A DNA stretch of 64,000 bases from Stercorarius parasiticus (taxonomy: Eukaryota; Chordata; Aves; Charadriiformes; Stercorariidae): the NCBI GenBank assembly GCA_013396915.1, contig VWZL01005037.1, positions 1,705,433 through 1,769,432 on the forward strand. The letters run 5' to 3'. The first letter of the stretch is position 1. Every line of letters begins with the position of its first letter. The position numbers and the translations under genes were made by a program. The notes under the pieces were generated by a model, which was given only the letters and a program-made list of their open reading frames with translations, was not told where the DNA came from and did not search any database. Below, piece after piece: positions 14,340-27,104 of this stretch.

Positions 14340-15700
14340 AAAAAGTGTGAATCAGACGGGTCTAGATGAAAAATGTAAGTGGAGCAAGCCTAAAGATTAT
14401 TTATCAGTGGTCACAAGAAAAGCAAAAACCTGTAGTTACGGTTGGAAAAACCCTACTCGTCTGGATTTTTTAGAGGGTGATAATGGCATTTTATGCAAAA
14501 ATGTTCAAACAAAAAAAATGTGTAGATTGAGAAAGTAAGCAGTAACTAAAAGGCTGAGATTTTAAATGTAAATGCAGGTGAAACAGAACTTTCGTTGTCT
14601 TTCCACTTGGTACTGTAAGCATAGGCAAGGCAGAACACAGAAAACCCAGGAAATTAAATGCAGCATGTTGTTTATCAGTGAGTGTTGTGGCCTACAAAGA
14701 CTTTCTGAGCAGAGCAAGAGAAGAAAGCAAAACAGCAATTAAGAAAAATAAGATTACCCATGATGCAATCACAGTCCTATTTGACTAATTTATATGAAAA
14801 TAAAAAAGGAAAATAGACTACCATTGTACTGTTAAATCAAGGAAATTCTGTCCAGCTGTCCTATCTGGAAGTAGTTGGATGTAGGCAGAAGCAGCTAGAC
14901 AAAGTAACGTACTAGTTGAACTGGGACCACTCTTAAAATAAAGTTTGTGGCTTTTAAGTCAAGGCGTCTATTACCAATATGTGTGCTGTAATTAAAAGGA
15001 AAAGGTATCTAATAATGTTCAGATTGAAAGTTTTGTTTTCTGAGCCCGGAGACAGGACAGCAATCAAAGAGAAAGTGGCTGGTCGCTGTTACTTTTAAGA
15101 GCTTTTAAAAAAATGCAGTTGCTAATGCACTTAAAACACCTTCAGTTGAAACTTCAGGAATCCAAGTAGACTGAAATATGCATAATGGTCTTGTATTCAG
15201 AACACTTAAATGTAGACTGAACAAAGAAAGAGAATATCAAACTATAGAGGGGCATGAAACCTCTCTGCTTAACAAGCTCAGTGTCAGTTGCAATGCAGAA
15301 TTTGGAAAGAATCTAAGAATAAATTGTAAGACATTGTAAGTGCTGATATCTGCTATTCTGTCAGGATGCCCGAGCACTGGGAGAAAGTTTCTTGTCTGCC
15401 TTCAAGTACTGCTGGGGAGATAGGCTGATTCTCAGTGTAGATGATGCTGACATCCATCTCACAGAACAGGAACATGCTCAAAACTGCTCTGAAAGACTGT
15501 CTGCAAAGACAGGGCTATCCTGTGTGGCTAAATGTAGCTGCCAGTTGTGCTGTGCATTAGACCAGACATTTGAAAGAGACAATGAAAATAATATCCTGTA
15601 TGGAAGGCTGGAACAAAAAGTAGGGATAGGTCTTTTTGCCACAAATCGCTATTTTGAGAACTGCGACATTGAGGTTCTAGCATAGGGGTATACCGGTGAA
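14340..15700 (+). other. Unassigned purine-rich stretch with a 97-codon open frame (15392-15685)
   Basis: This part of the first intron is unusually A/G-rich on the plus strand and has short broken open frames. The longest coherent one, 15392-15685, begins at a non-ATG codon in a longer open stretch and is cysteine-containing (a CSCQLCC cluster near its middle). I recognise no domain. The broken frames could be debris of an old transposable element, but I cannot name a family, and there are no clear splice sites to make it a ZZZ3 exon. Confidence 0.25.
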
Positions 15701-15889
15701 ACATTTCAACAACTGTAGCATCTCAGACTGTTTCTACAGAAAATAGATATTTCTGTGCTTGCTGTGCACCAGTGACAGTTATGCTATGCAATTTTATTAA
15801 TATAACAAAGTCAGTCATAACACAGACACATGAGCATTTAAAAGAGCTAGGGCTCTTAAAAATAACTGCCAATCAAAAAGCAACATAAG

Positions 15890-15953
15890 GCAAGTCATTT
15901 ATGGTTGGACTCGATCTTAAAGTCTTTTCCAACCTAAATGATTATATGGTAGC
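15890..15953 (+). mobile_element. CR1 3'-terminal fragment
   Basis: The segment has the diagnostic avian CR1 end: 'ggttggactcgatcttaaag' followed by 'tcttttccaacctaaatgat' and a degenerate terminal 'tatatggt' in place of the usual tail repeat. The 5' part is missing, as is typical for 5'-truncated insertions. Sense orientation relative to ZZZ3. Confidence 0.85.
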
Positions 15954-18449
15954 AGGCTAGTACAGTATTTAAATTCAAAGTTAAATCATAGTTTGTCCTA
16001 TAAGCTAGTCCGGTACTTTCCAGAGCCCCTAGCATGTGAGAACACATCTGTTTCGTTCCATGGTGAGTGGTGCTACAATCGTACCTGCAATATCAGCTCA
16101 TGTGGCAAGGGAGGCCTGTAATTCTGGGAGCATGAAAATGCATCTGTTCAGAAGACACAGCAGGCCACAGCATAGCTATGACAGGCTGTGTTTCTTTTAT
16201 TCATAGATGCCAGGATAGTTCTGGATTCTGCCCCCCTCCCAGTCTGTCCAGAATCTGTTTTAACCATTTGGAGATGTGATTTAAATCAACTCTTTAGCTT
16301 AGGCAAGAAGGTGTCCGTCTATTTGTGTAGTAGTCTACAAAAATGAACAGACTGGTTTTTCTTGGGCCTTTTAAGAAAGTAAAGGAGCACTGTTCATCAA
16401 TTCCTTTTTGTCTGTAAGCTGGGTTATTAAGTGCTTGGTGACCCCTTACAGTTGCAGCCTACCTGTAGGAAAAAAGGAATATCTTTTTATGCTTGATATT
16501 TTCTTCATATTGCAATAATAACTTTGTTAGGAAATAAATCATATTTTTCTTATTTATTGGTATAAAACTATATTCTAGCTGTGCTTAAGAGATTAAATAC
16601 TTTTGGAGTCTATTGTGCTAGAATAACATTTTGATAAATGGTTACTGTAATCAAGTTAGTGTAATTAATTTTATAATGAGCTTTTCAAGAACCTGTATAA
16701 TTTAATGTATCTCAAAGATGTTAGTCACATGTTTTAGTAATCCTGCACAGGAGATGTTCTTTGGATAACAGCAAAGCTATTTAGCAGCTGAATGGTTTCA
16801 CCTGAAAAGCATATTATAATTTAGAGTGGGACTTTGACTTAGGATGATGTAGTGGAGTGGGTAGGTGGGGTGAGAAGGATATAGAGTGATGGCCAATAAG
16901 TGAGGTTAAGTGTGATTTTTTTTTGAAGTGGGACATGAAAGTTATTTCTGTAATCTGTTTTTAGTTTTCTTGTGAAGTTAGTTGTATCAGACAACAGTTA
17001 CTTTATTGACTGATTAGTAAGTTCACTATGGGTGTTCAGTTAAGGCTTTACTGTCTTTGGTTAAGGTTTATTGTCTTTATTCATGTTAAATGCAATTTGT
17101 ATTAAATGATGTCACAGTAATTGGTCCTTTTTTGCTTTTTTCTAATACTTTAAGATGAAGCAGTACTAGGTGGTGTGTTGAAGTGTGGAATGTGGTTTCT
17201 AGTTCCTAGGGCTTTGGTACTACCTTACACAGTTCACATCACCTTTGGTTCTGGCCACATGATCCTTGTGCTGCAGCACATTGTCCTTTAATATGACCCA
17301 CAGAAAAAAAATGATTCATCTGGACCCATTTGAAAAGAAAAAAAGAAAAGGTGATATTTTCATCTCAGACCTATTTGTAGATTCATTTTGTAGTATAGTT
17401 CCACAAATATTTGTGTTGACAGAGTTGTCACAAGTATTTGTGACATAATTTGGATGGGTGCTGTGGTGGTGTGTATAGATTAGTTGTGACTAGGGAAGAT
17501 CCCAGATTCTGTCTGTCTGCTTCTTCCAGTTATTCCCAGTTCCAGTTTCCCACTTTCACAGTTTCCTTCTGTCTTCTAGCAGTTCTTCAGGATTTCCAGT
17601 CTGTCTCTTGCCCCAGGTAGCATCCGCTGACTTTGCTAATGCAGCTGCTCTCCTTACATATCCATTTGTGTTTAGAATTTCCCTTACCCTGCCTTCATCA
17701 CAACTCCAACAGGGTTTTTGTTCTCAGGCAAATGCTTCTCTACACCAAATTCCAATTTCTTACTCCAAAACAAGGAGGTAGAAAAACTTCTTGAAGAAAA
17801 AGTCAGATGTGTCTTAAGCACTAAGAGGGTTTAAAAAAAATAATTCCATATTCGTGCACAGAAATGAGTAATTATTTTGACTGAGATTTGAAGGGAGAGG
17901 CAGCAGGGTGGGAATATCAGTCTTGAGGCAGATGCTTCAATGTACGATTTCAGCGCAAACTCTAATTTGGCCAAGAAACTGAAAGCAGTTTAGGGTTTGT
18001 CTGTAAGAAGAAATTTGATAGAGTGGTTACTTTTCTAGAGTTCTGCTGTACGGTTATACTTGTATAATTGATATTTAGTTTTATATGAAGTTACTTTGCA
18101 ACCTTATCTTGGAATGTTTGGCTGGAAAAGGGATGTGATGCCTCTATTGTACCCATCCTCCCAATAAATTTCCTCATGTAGCTATCCCAGGGGAGTGAGA
18201 AATATCAGTGCAGTCAGCCTTTTTGATAACCCGCTGCTGAGTGGAAGGGATACAGAGGAACAGATGTGCATTGCTAGTCACTATCATGTAACTTGCTGGT
18301 TTGACCTTTTTCTTTATTTTGTGGTTTTAGAGAAAGAGGGGTCAATGTAAGACAGAGGTGGACAGGAGGAGGTTAAGCTTTTGGGTTTTTTCACACGTCC
18401 TATTATTGAAGTATCAGGTTCAGTTTACTTGCTTACTCTTCCATTACTT

Positions 18450-18461
18450 CCCCCCCCCCCC
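18450..18461. repeat. C12 homopolymer
   Basis: Twelve consecutive C residues followed by an A-rich stretch; another C-rich tract follows at about 18511-18536. Such runs are sequencing-error-prone. Confidence 0.9.
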
Positions 18462-21400
18462 AAAAATAGAAACAATTTTTCCATAAGAAGAATCTTTCTA
18501 AAGAATTTCTGCCCCGCCCCCACCCCACCCCCCTCCATGTAACAACATGTCTGGTCTGGTGAACTCATCTATTTTAAGGAAGAAAATGAGCGTATTGAAC
18601 TATCCATTGGAGTTCTTTGCCAGTTTTAGGTTTTTTTGTGAAGTGCATCCCTGCTGGTTTGGAGTGGTACAACTTTTAAAAACAGTTGATAGATTTTTTC
18701 CTACTATTCTAAATTTTTCCTTTTTTCTTTATTTTCTTAATTTCATCTTGCTATCCTTATATATAAGATAAAGTAAATATAAGTAGTGCCATTCTGAAAA
18801 ACTATTTTGACCATAGGTAATATAATCTTACTGGCTGAAATCTCAGAGTAATTCCAGAACGTGGAGCCTCGTAACATTTATTTATTTTACTTTTATTGCA
18901 TTTAAACTTCCATTATAGCTTTAAGCTGTTTATTGTTATGTATTATTTCAAGTAAGATCTTTTTAACGTCTTTTGGAGGGAGTTACTTCTGTAATTTGAA
19001 AGTATTGCTTATTTTGATGTAATGTAAAATCAGAAAAATATAATGCCTTTCCCAGAAAACTAATTTCTTGCTAACGTAGTTATGCTAAGCTCGGTATGTG
19101 TGGGAAGAGATGCTGGCGTACTCTAGATGTGATAGACTAGTGAATATAATTTTTTAAATGAAATTCATCCCTAATTTAGTAATATCACTTTGCTAGAAAA
19201 TAATAAGCTTTATGTGTGGAGATAAACCAAAATCCCGATAATTTGATGTCTGTGCAGGTTCTCTTCTGTTCAAAGATGCTAATTTTTTGTCTTGGGCAAA
19301 TGCTTCTGTAAGAGATTAGATTCTGTTTACATAAATAGCTTCTGCAGTCTTCATTTTATACAATAAACTTCCCGTTTTAAAAAATGTACTGTTTTAAATA
19401 ATATACTGCTGCTCTGCAGAGAACTTAAGAATTGCTATTTTATGCCGCAGAGGTGCACTGTTTTTTTTTATGAGTTTAAGTCATCTATGAGTATTCTTTT
19501 CTTGGAGGTACACACACATAAGCAGTACTATGCATGCTTAAAATGTGTAAAGTCTAATTGGTTTTTTTCTGTTTCACTGAAATAATGTGGTCTGGAGTGT
19601 ATAGCTGATAAGAAGAAAGATAATGGTGTAATGATCAGAACGTCTCTAGGCAATCAGAACACAAAAGCTTATTCAAGATACCTTTGGTATAATTCTCTGT
19701 GGAAAATGCAAAACCAGAAGATGTAATTTTGTGCCCCCCGCCAGGGGCCATAGCATGAAGCTTATACAGATTTCTGCTAACAATTAAAGATTGCATGCAT
19801 GCTTAGTGTGTGGATGCAGTAATTGGTTAAAAACTTATGACGTGCTCGTAATAGAAGGTAATGACAAACAGGAGATTCATTGTAAATGTTATGCTTTTTC
19901 TTTGTAAAACCACTTTAATGTAGAAGACTGAATTACAGATACAGGGTCAAGTCAGAGACAGGTTTTGTCAACTCTGATTGATTCTTGGGAGAAGTGAAAT
20001 TTAGAAAGAGGCTTGAGAAAAGGCAATTTTGGCCATCAGTTTTGTATCTGCACTGAGAGAGACCAGTAGCAAGTTCCTAGTGGACTGCTGTTTCCTGAAA
20101 TGTAAATAGTGGCCAGTGGCTCAAAGTGGTTTCTCAGAGATATTGAAAGAAACGGACGATGTTTGTAGGTTCAGAAATATGGCAGACTTTGCTGTATTCT
20201 TATGTAAAAGTCACAGTTATTTTACTAGAGTTATATTAACTGCATTGTAATAGCAGTCTAGAAAATCATTAGGTCAGTGGAAGCAGGATTTCAAAATTAA
20301 AGAAATAGTTTGGGATAAGATATAGAATAACTGAGTATACATTGTCAAGCCAGCTAAATTATGCACGTGTTACCCTCTTAAATCACACCATATTATTGTC
20401 ATTAATACACATTTGTTTCAATTTGTTTTCTTTCCCAGAAAATATTCTGCTTTTCGGTATTAGAAAGATGTGTGTAAAAGTGATGTTTCTTCTGAAGTGT
20501 TACAATTTGAAAAAAGATAATGTAAAATCTGACACAGGTTTTTTTAAAGAACAAAATACAACATTTTAAAAAAGGAACATACACTAAAGACTCCCAAGTT
20601 CTGACGACAGAAATAAGTATGATCAAAGAGTCTTACGACTGAAATAAAACATTCTGCAATATTCCTTTCAGCCAGAGGCAGGCAAGGTCCCACAGATCTT
20701 GAGCAGAAAGAAAATGGAACAGGAGAGGGCAATTACATATGTGTCACATTTGCTCTTGTAAATGGTAACTACACCAGTAACAGATATTCTTTCTGAAGTG
20801 ATTTTGGGGTTTATTGCAGTATGGGACTAGATAGTGCTACTGCTGTGAGGTATCCACAGTGGCAACAGCTGAACACTGGAAAAACCAAAACATAAAACAT
20901 TTTAATCTTCATCACCACGCGGTATTATTGAGCATGAATGGAAACTGATTATTAGATGAGACTCAGAAGAACAGGAACGGATAGATTATTCCTCTTTGTA
21001 TATGATGATGATGATTCGTTATACTTGAGATGAACAAACTATTCTCTTTTCTAGGGTTGAATAGTTGTGGAAGGCTGTAGCAATTGTCCGTTTTCATAAG
21101 ATTGTGATATCAAATAACTATTGGTTGCAAGAGTGTCTTCCCACTTCCTCCCCCTAATACACAATTTTTTTTTGTTTGTTTAATATTGTATGTAATGTTA
21201 ATATATCCATCATAAGTACCATATGTATAAAAAGCACTACCACACGGTTATAATAGAGGCTTTCATTGCTTTGCTGCTTTCAGGTCCCATATGCTGATAG
21301 ACCCATTATGTTCATATACTGACCTCTTTCCTTTACTATTTCTCCTCTAGCTTAGGGCCACATTGAACATACTTTTAACTATGTACGTGTTTCTTAATTC

Positions 21401-21480
21401 TTGGGATTCCTTTGAAAAATGGACTTGTTGCCCAGATACCCAGTACTAGCTTAACCCAGTGAAGAAATTGTTTATTCTGC

Positions 21481-21586
21481 ATAGAATCATAGGGTCATAG
21501 AATGGTTTAGGTTGGAAAGGACCTTGAAGATAATCTAGTTCCAACCCCCCTGCCATGGGCAGGGACACCTTCCATTAGACCAGGCA
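21481..21586 (-). mobile_element. CR1 3'-terminal fragment, antisense
   Basis: On the plus strand it shows the reverse complement of the avian CR1 tail and 3' end: 'atagaatcatagggtcatag' then 'aatggtttaggttggaaagg' then 'ccaaccccc' and 'tgccatgggcagggacacct'. It is about 105 bases long and little diverged compared with the pieces near 4620 and 10865. Confidence 0.92.
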
Positions 21587-24506
21587 TATTTAGGAAGGAA
21601 TTTCCTCATTCTGCTGTCTTTAACTGTTGGTTTCCATCTCCATTTGTTTTCTCTGTTGCTAGAGGTTTTCACACACACAGTTCAACATTCACTAGCTTTG
21701 CTAAATAGGCTTCTGGTTAAGTTAAATAAAAATTCTAGCATAGTATTATGACTATGGTGTGTATGAGTAGAGTCCACCCAAACCCCTTTAACTAAGGGTT
21801 CTCAAATGCTAAAAACTCCATCCTATGCTGTCACCAAATTCTTAATTGTATGTAAGATGTATCGACAATTTCTGTAGGCAGTCGAATTTCAGTCTCACTG
21901 TGAAGTTCCATACTGATTAATGTATGACCATTCCGGATAAGGTTTCAGCATCAACACTTGCAACACTGATGTCTTCCCCAGGTCCTTCCCCACAAGAGAC
22001 AAATTCAGAGCCCCTTTCTTACATAAAAGCTTTGTCTCTGTCTTCATTATATTCTGTTTTCACCTGTAACTTTTTCATTTTTAGTGGGCTTTGCAAACCA
22101 GACCATGTTGATGGTAGCTAATATAGCTGATTCTTTCTCTTTAGGCTTTGAGTCTTTATTGCAATATTCTCTTTCTTAAATGTTGATGTGGTTCCCTGAA
22201 GAATGGCTTAGACCTAAAAGCGTATTTAGTTTCCCTTGCACTCCTTATTCCAACACATAAATATCTTCTAAAATGAACGGTGTCCAAACCACTAAATTAC
22301 TCTTCCATTGAATTTCTCTGCCATGGAAGATGTGGTTATTCTAGGTGAAAAAAATAATTCTAATTGCTTATGAAATGTAAAGAAATACTAGTTTCTTTTC
22401 AAGAATGGAAACTTCTGGGAGAAGTTATTTAATAATTGACTTAGTAAGCCTTTGTGAATGTTGTTTTCTAGTTTTTAAGCAGTAATTGAGGTGCAGTCAT
22501 TTCTGTGTATCCAGATGAAAGTTTTCTAATTTTTTTAAATTTTTTTTTTCCTAGAAACTGCTACTGAACAAAAAATCCTGAGTAGATAAAACACTTTTTT
22601 CCCCACCTTGGTTTCTCCTCTTGTGATATTTACACATTCTTTTTGCTGTGTCTAAAATGCTCTTTCTTTCCCAATTGCAACTAAACACAGCAGGGTTTGT
22701 GTCTTCCCTGCTGTGAGTAAAATAAGGTTGTTTTAGGGGAAAGAAAATTAGGGGAGATAACATGTACAGATCCGAGGAAAGACTGTCATTAGTATTTCAT
22801 CCATTCCTGAAACAACTTAAGCGAATATTCTTTACTTATGGACTGGTGAAGTAATTAAAAATTTTGAGATTAGACCTCCTTCTGATTGACTCACTGTTGT
22901 ATTTTGTTTCTGGCTTTTTTCTGTATTTTCTATATTACCGAAGTTACTAGGCTATGGGATTTTTCTTGGGATATGTTGTTTGGGTTTTGCAAAAATCTGT
23001 CAAAATCTTGCCTGCCTTTTGCTATTCACATATGTGGCCTTCCTGTCTGTTAAAGGGATCTGTAGGAAAAGCAACAATACAGGTTTAAGTAACTGAGAAC
23101 TTACCAGAATATTAAAAACAGAAGAAGCTGGGTGGCAGGGAGACACAGGCTGAAGTCACTTGGTTACTGGGGCTTTTTATGGAGTTCTCTCTTAACTGTT
23201 TCTCGTTCCATTCCTGGTATGGCTAAGTAGCAACTGTTTCTTTTTGCTCATTCCTTTCGGTCATTTATCTCTTGCGTTTTCAACTGTTTTCCCTTGCCTC
23301 CTTGTTTTTACATTCTTTATTTGCCTTTTATTATGACACTTCTCTTCTGTTTGTTAAATTAAGAAATTACACTGAATAATTGAAATTAATTTTATTTAGT
23401 TATCCATATAATAGAATTTATGATACTTCATGTAACATCATTGTAGAAGTATCTTTCATCATTGAATTTTACTTTAACTCAACATAATTAACCTCTGATT
23501 TGGCTCAGTTTATATTTTCAATTGTCAACTTAATGGGGAATTCGTTTTCTGCTCTTAGTTATGATTTCATACTGGTAATTTGAAGTATATAATCTAAATT
23601 TATTAACCGTGTGGAAAGAAAAATGCAGAGAAACCTGTCAGCTTGTGTTTTTCATCATGAAAAACACATATCATTGTCAATATGAAAATAAGTTCACACT
23701 TATGAAGTCAACAGAATATGAAGAAGGATTCAGTAATCACTATTCTATAGTGATTTATGATGCCTCCATAGTACTAGATGTTCTTAAATTAAATGCAATT
23801 CGTGGTATGTTTTTTTCAAGTAGTAGTTGTTGGGCAATGGCACTGATGCCCAAACTCTGGAGACAACTGAAAGCATTTTGTGGCTTTGGATGCATAAATT
23901 TATTTCTGTCTTTCAATATGAAAATGGGTTCACTTCCACTATAACATAGTAGTACACATTTTTTTCCTTGGGTGAAGAACAGATTTAATGTGAACTCTGG
24001 AAAGCGTTTCACTCTTGTGGTATAGATGAAGGCTATTCAGGGATTTGTAGCCAATGTAAGTTTTGAGTTCTGCTCAGTTGATTAAAATTAAATAATTGTT
24101 TTTCAGTGTGTACCTAATTATAAAATATATTTGACGATGCATTTCACAATTCATTAGTTGTAGTAATATCTTTCACTACTTGGTTTCTTGTGTCTCTTCA
24201 AGCGTCTTCTGAGGTTTGAACACCCTAGCACATGACTCTGTTGTGAATTCGTTTGCTTCCACATCTTTAGGGTGATACAGTGAATCGCTTAAAAATAACC
24301 AAGAAAGATATTTTATATTTGAAACCTGAATTAGTATTTCACATTCTTAATTGCTTTATAGAATACTGTTCTATATGTTGGACGCTTGTAAAATTGTTAA
24401 TTGCTTCTTAAAAAATCTTACTCTTTATATGTCCTGTTGCATTCTTTTTAATTTTTAATGAAATAATTTAAATGTTTTATTGATGCCTTTGTCTTTTTCT
24501 CAACAG

Positions 24507-24656
24507 TTTTCAAAATCTTGTTAATGTGATGGGTGATCGCATAAACTAGTAAAAAGGCATTTGGATTACATCATGGATATCAGCAATGGTGATTGATATT
24601 ATTCTAGTGGTGCAGTGAGAATGTCAGAAGTTTATATTTCTTCTAGTTTTGCAATG
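24507..24656 (+). other. ZZZ3: Probable second untranslated exon of ZZZ3 (5'UTR)
   Basis: A pyrimidine-rich acceptor (ttgtctttttctcaacag, ending 24506) and a strong donor (ATG|gtaagtg, intron from 24657) bracket 150 bases that have no long frame of their own. Joined to the next exon at 27054 it would form the leader of ZZZ3. It contains six ATGs: one directly followed by TGA (24524-24529), short uORFs starting at 24529, 24573 and 24586, and ATGs at 24621 and 24654 whose shared frame runs across the splice to a TGA at 27063. Splice-site quality and position support an exon; I have no transcript evidence. Confidence 0.55.
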
Positions 24657-27053
24657 GTAAGTGTTCTACATTTTGTACTAAGGAAATAATAACTTTTTAA
24701 CTTATGTAAGGTGTATTTCTTTAGAAAGTAACATGCCAACAAATCAGTAAAGATTTCTGTGTTTCTAATGCCTGTCGAGTTCAGCAGTAATTACTCACCA
24801 AAGTGTAGTTGGAATTTGGTTTAATTTATTTTATTGGTATCCATTTGAAATGTCAGTTACTTATCCTTAATGTGTGCTAGCCTTAATTAGAACAACCTGG
24901 GTGAAATTGAATATCTAAATGACCCTGTTTTTCATGTTTGGGTTCAATCCCAAATGAGATTGCTCTTCAGAAGGTATTGCGCTTGTGTGTAAAAGGGGGA
25001 GAATATACAGGCAAGTTCATCCATGTGGAAAATAGATATAAACAACCATTGTAGACAACACATAGTTACGTGGGTTTTTTTTCTCTCTTCAGCTCAACTA
25101 CTGATGTTTTGCTCATTTGCTGTTTGCCGTATTATTTGTATTTTCTCTTAAGACAGAGTTCATTGGACATCTCACACTTTGTTCTGCGTTGTTACTTTTA
25201 AGTGGCCAGAGTGGAAGTTAGTATGATAGCAGTTCTTTACCTGTATATCCAGAAATACAAACAGTGCACCTTTCCAGGCATTCCTGTACGGCAACGGGAA
25301 TAGCTAACAAGCAGGAGAGTTGTAGCAGCACAAATGCAATGCAGTTTTGAGAACATTTGAAACTTCCACTTTGTAATTGCTGTTTCTTAGTTATGCAAAA
25401 TGGTTTTCTGTCTTATACAGTTGTATCTAGAGCTATACCAGGCAATACTTTTAGAATACATTACTTTCATTAAGAAATACTACTTGCATTGTAAATACCT
25501 AAACAGACATTATAGTAGTTACTGTTCATTGTCAAACAGAATTGTATTGCTTAAGAGGTGTACTGGTCTTGTCCGTTCTCTCTTTTCTGCTTTAGAACCA
25601 TTTGACACCCAAATAGTAGATTTGTGAGAATTTATGGGTTTTTTTCCTCTCTCCTTTGCTGAAGATGGAGAACACCTATTGAAACAATTTTCCTCCATTT
25701 TTCATTTTGAGCTTTTCTAAATAATGTGTAAAAGGCTTGATTCCGTATTTAAAATTCTAAGTCTTCACATCATATGTCAGTTGAACAGGTTTGTATAATC
25801 TGGAATTCGGGTAGATGGAAAAGGGAAGGAATGCCATTATGTACAAATGTGAATCTATTCATTATCATGGATATTATGACAGGTTTGTGGTGATATGCAG
25901 TTTGACACATTGAATTTTTAAAGATGAAATGAATAAAAGGATAAGACTGAACTGATTTCTATTAAAAATGTTATTTTGAGATTTGGCAAGTCGAGTACTT
26001 CTACATTGCACCCTGAAATACAGACACTCTCAAACTGGATGTTTTAAACTTAGCTTTAAGTCTGAATTTACCTAAGTCCGATTTAGGTGATGATTCATCT
26101 TACCACCTGCGTGAAAAGTTTTAAAATGAAGGCGGCTGGGGAAACACTCTTGTAGTACCTCAGGGGAGATTACTGAGAAGATAGAGCTAGGCTTTTTATT
26201 GACGTAAATGGTGCAAAAGTAGGGGAGGCCCCAGCTGCATCTAAGAAGAAACATTTTCACTATGAGGACAATTAAACACTGGAACAGGTTGCCCAGAGAA
26301 GCTGTGGAATATCTGTACTTGGAGGTTTTCAAGACCCAGCTGGACAATATCCTGTGTTAACTAAATCTGAATTTAGTCTTGGCGTTCGTTTGAGCAGTGG
26401 TGGACTAGATTGCCTCCCAAAGTCCTTTCCAACTTGAATGATTTTATGATTCTGATTCAGGCATTTTCATTTAGTTCGTTTTTACTGGTTTTTACTGGTG
26501 TGATTTTTTTTCTTTAATTCCTTGTTAAATTAGAATTGCAGTTTCATTTTGTTATTTATTTGTTTTGATTTGTTTTTGTTTTAAGCAACAGGTGAGCAAG
26601 CAAATACAATTTTAGTGGCTTCCTTGTTAGTATGTGAAACCATGTAACTGGAAACTGTGGGATATTAAGAATGTGATTTGGTACGTCTCATTTGACCAGA
26701 CAAACAATAATACTAATACATTATATAATATGTACAATACATAAAAATAATGTATTTTAGTAACTGGAGCCTAACTGGAACATTCCAGCCTTACATAAAT
26801 ACGGACAGTGCCGACACACAAGTACTAAAGCCAGAACAACCACATATGCCAAGTCAGCTACTTTGTAGCTTAGATGGAAAACTTTTTTAATGCCCTAAGG
26901 AAATACCACAGAAAAAAGTGGTATTAATGGATTGCATAGGCATCTTCAGTTTTACTTTAGGTACATTTGTGACGATATATTTTTCAGATTTGCTATGTCT
27001 GTAGTTGTTCTTAAAATATTTTTTCTGACTGTTTTGTTTACATTTTTTTGAAG
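24657..27053 (+). other. ZZZ3: Intron between untranslated exon and coding exon 1 of ZZZ3
   Basis: The intron has GT at 24657 and an acceptor tttttttgaag ending at 27053. It contains one sense-oriented CR1 3' fragment (26100-26456) and otherwise AT-rich sequence with nothing recognisable. Confidence 0.55.
26100..26456 (+). mobile_element. CR1 3'-region fragment
   Basis: The diagnostic CR1 3' segment is clear: 'aacactggaacaggttgccc', 'agagaagctgtggaatatct', 'tggaggttttcaagacccag', 'tggactagattgcctccc' and 'tttccaacttgaatgatttt'. The upstream part (26100-26270) is weaker but in the right order. Sense orientation. Confidence 0.9.
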
Positions 27054-27104
27054 GTTTCCCAATGAGTGGATCATGATGAACATACTTTAGGGACTTGCCA
27101 TAGT
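27054..27104 (+). promoter_or_regulatory. ZZZ3: ZZZ3 leader immediately upstream of the start, with short uORFs
   Basis: These 51 bases precede the ATG in the first coding exon. ATGs at 27062 (four codons, stop 27074-27076) and 27073/27076 (five codons, stop TAG 27088-27090) form two more uORFs, the last ending 14 bases before the main start. A TGA at 27063-27065 is in frame with the main ORF and blocks any N-terminal extension from upstream ATGs. Confidence 0.7.

Larger units (their letters stand above)
561..24506 (+). other. ZZZ3: First ZZZ3 intron (5'UTR intron), about 24 kb, no coding exon seen
   Basis: This AT-rich stretch lies between the promoter island and the probable second untranslated exon; its exact left boundary depends on the uncertain first donor. 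I see no conserved protein-coding exon. It contains decayed CR1 pieces (near 4620, 10865, 13670, 15890 and 21481), homopolymer runs, a few short perfect hairpins (2952-2970, 3239-3263), and otherwise unremarkable unique sequence. Short open frames here have no family I recognise. Confidence 0.6.

Noticed and set aside
27066..27104. N-terminal extension of ZZZ3 by 13 residues from a GTG at 27066
   Set aside because: The codon is not ATG; an ATG with good context at 27105 matches the recognised ZZZ3 N-terminus.
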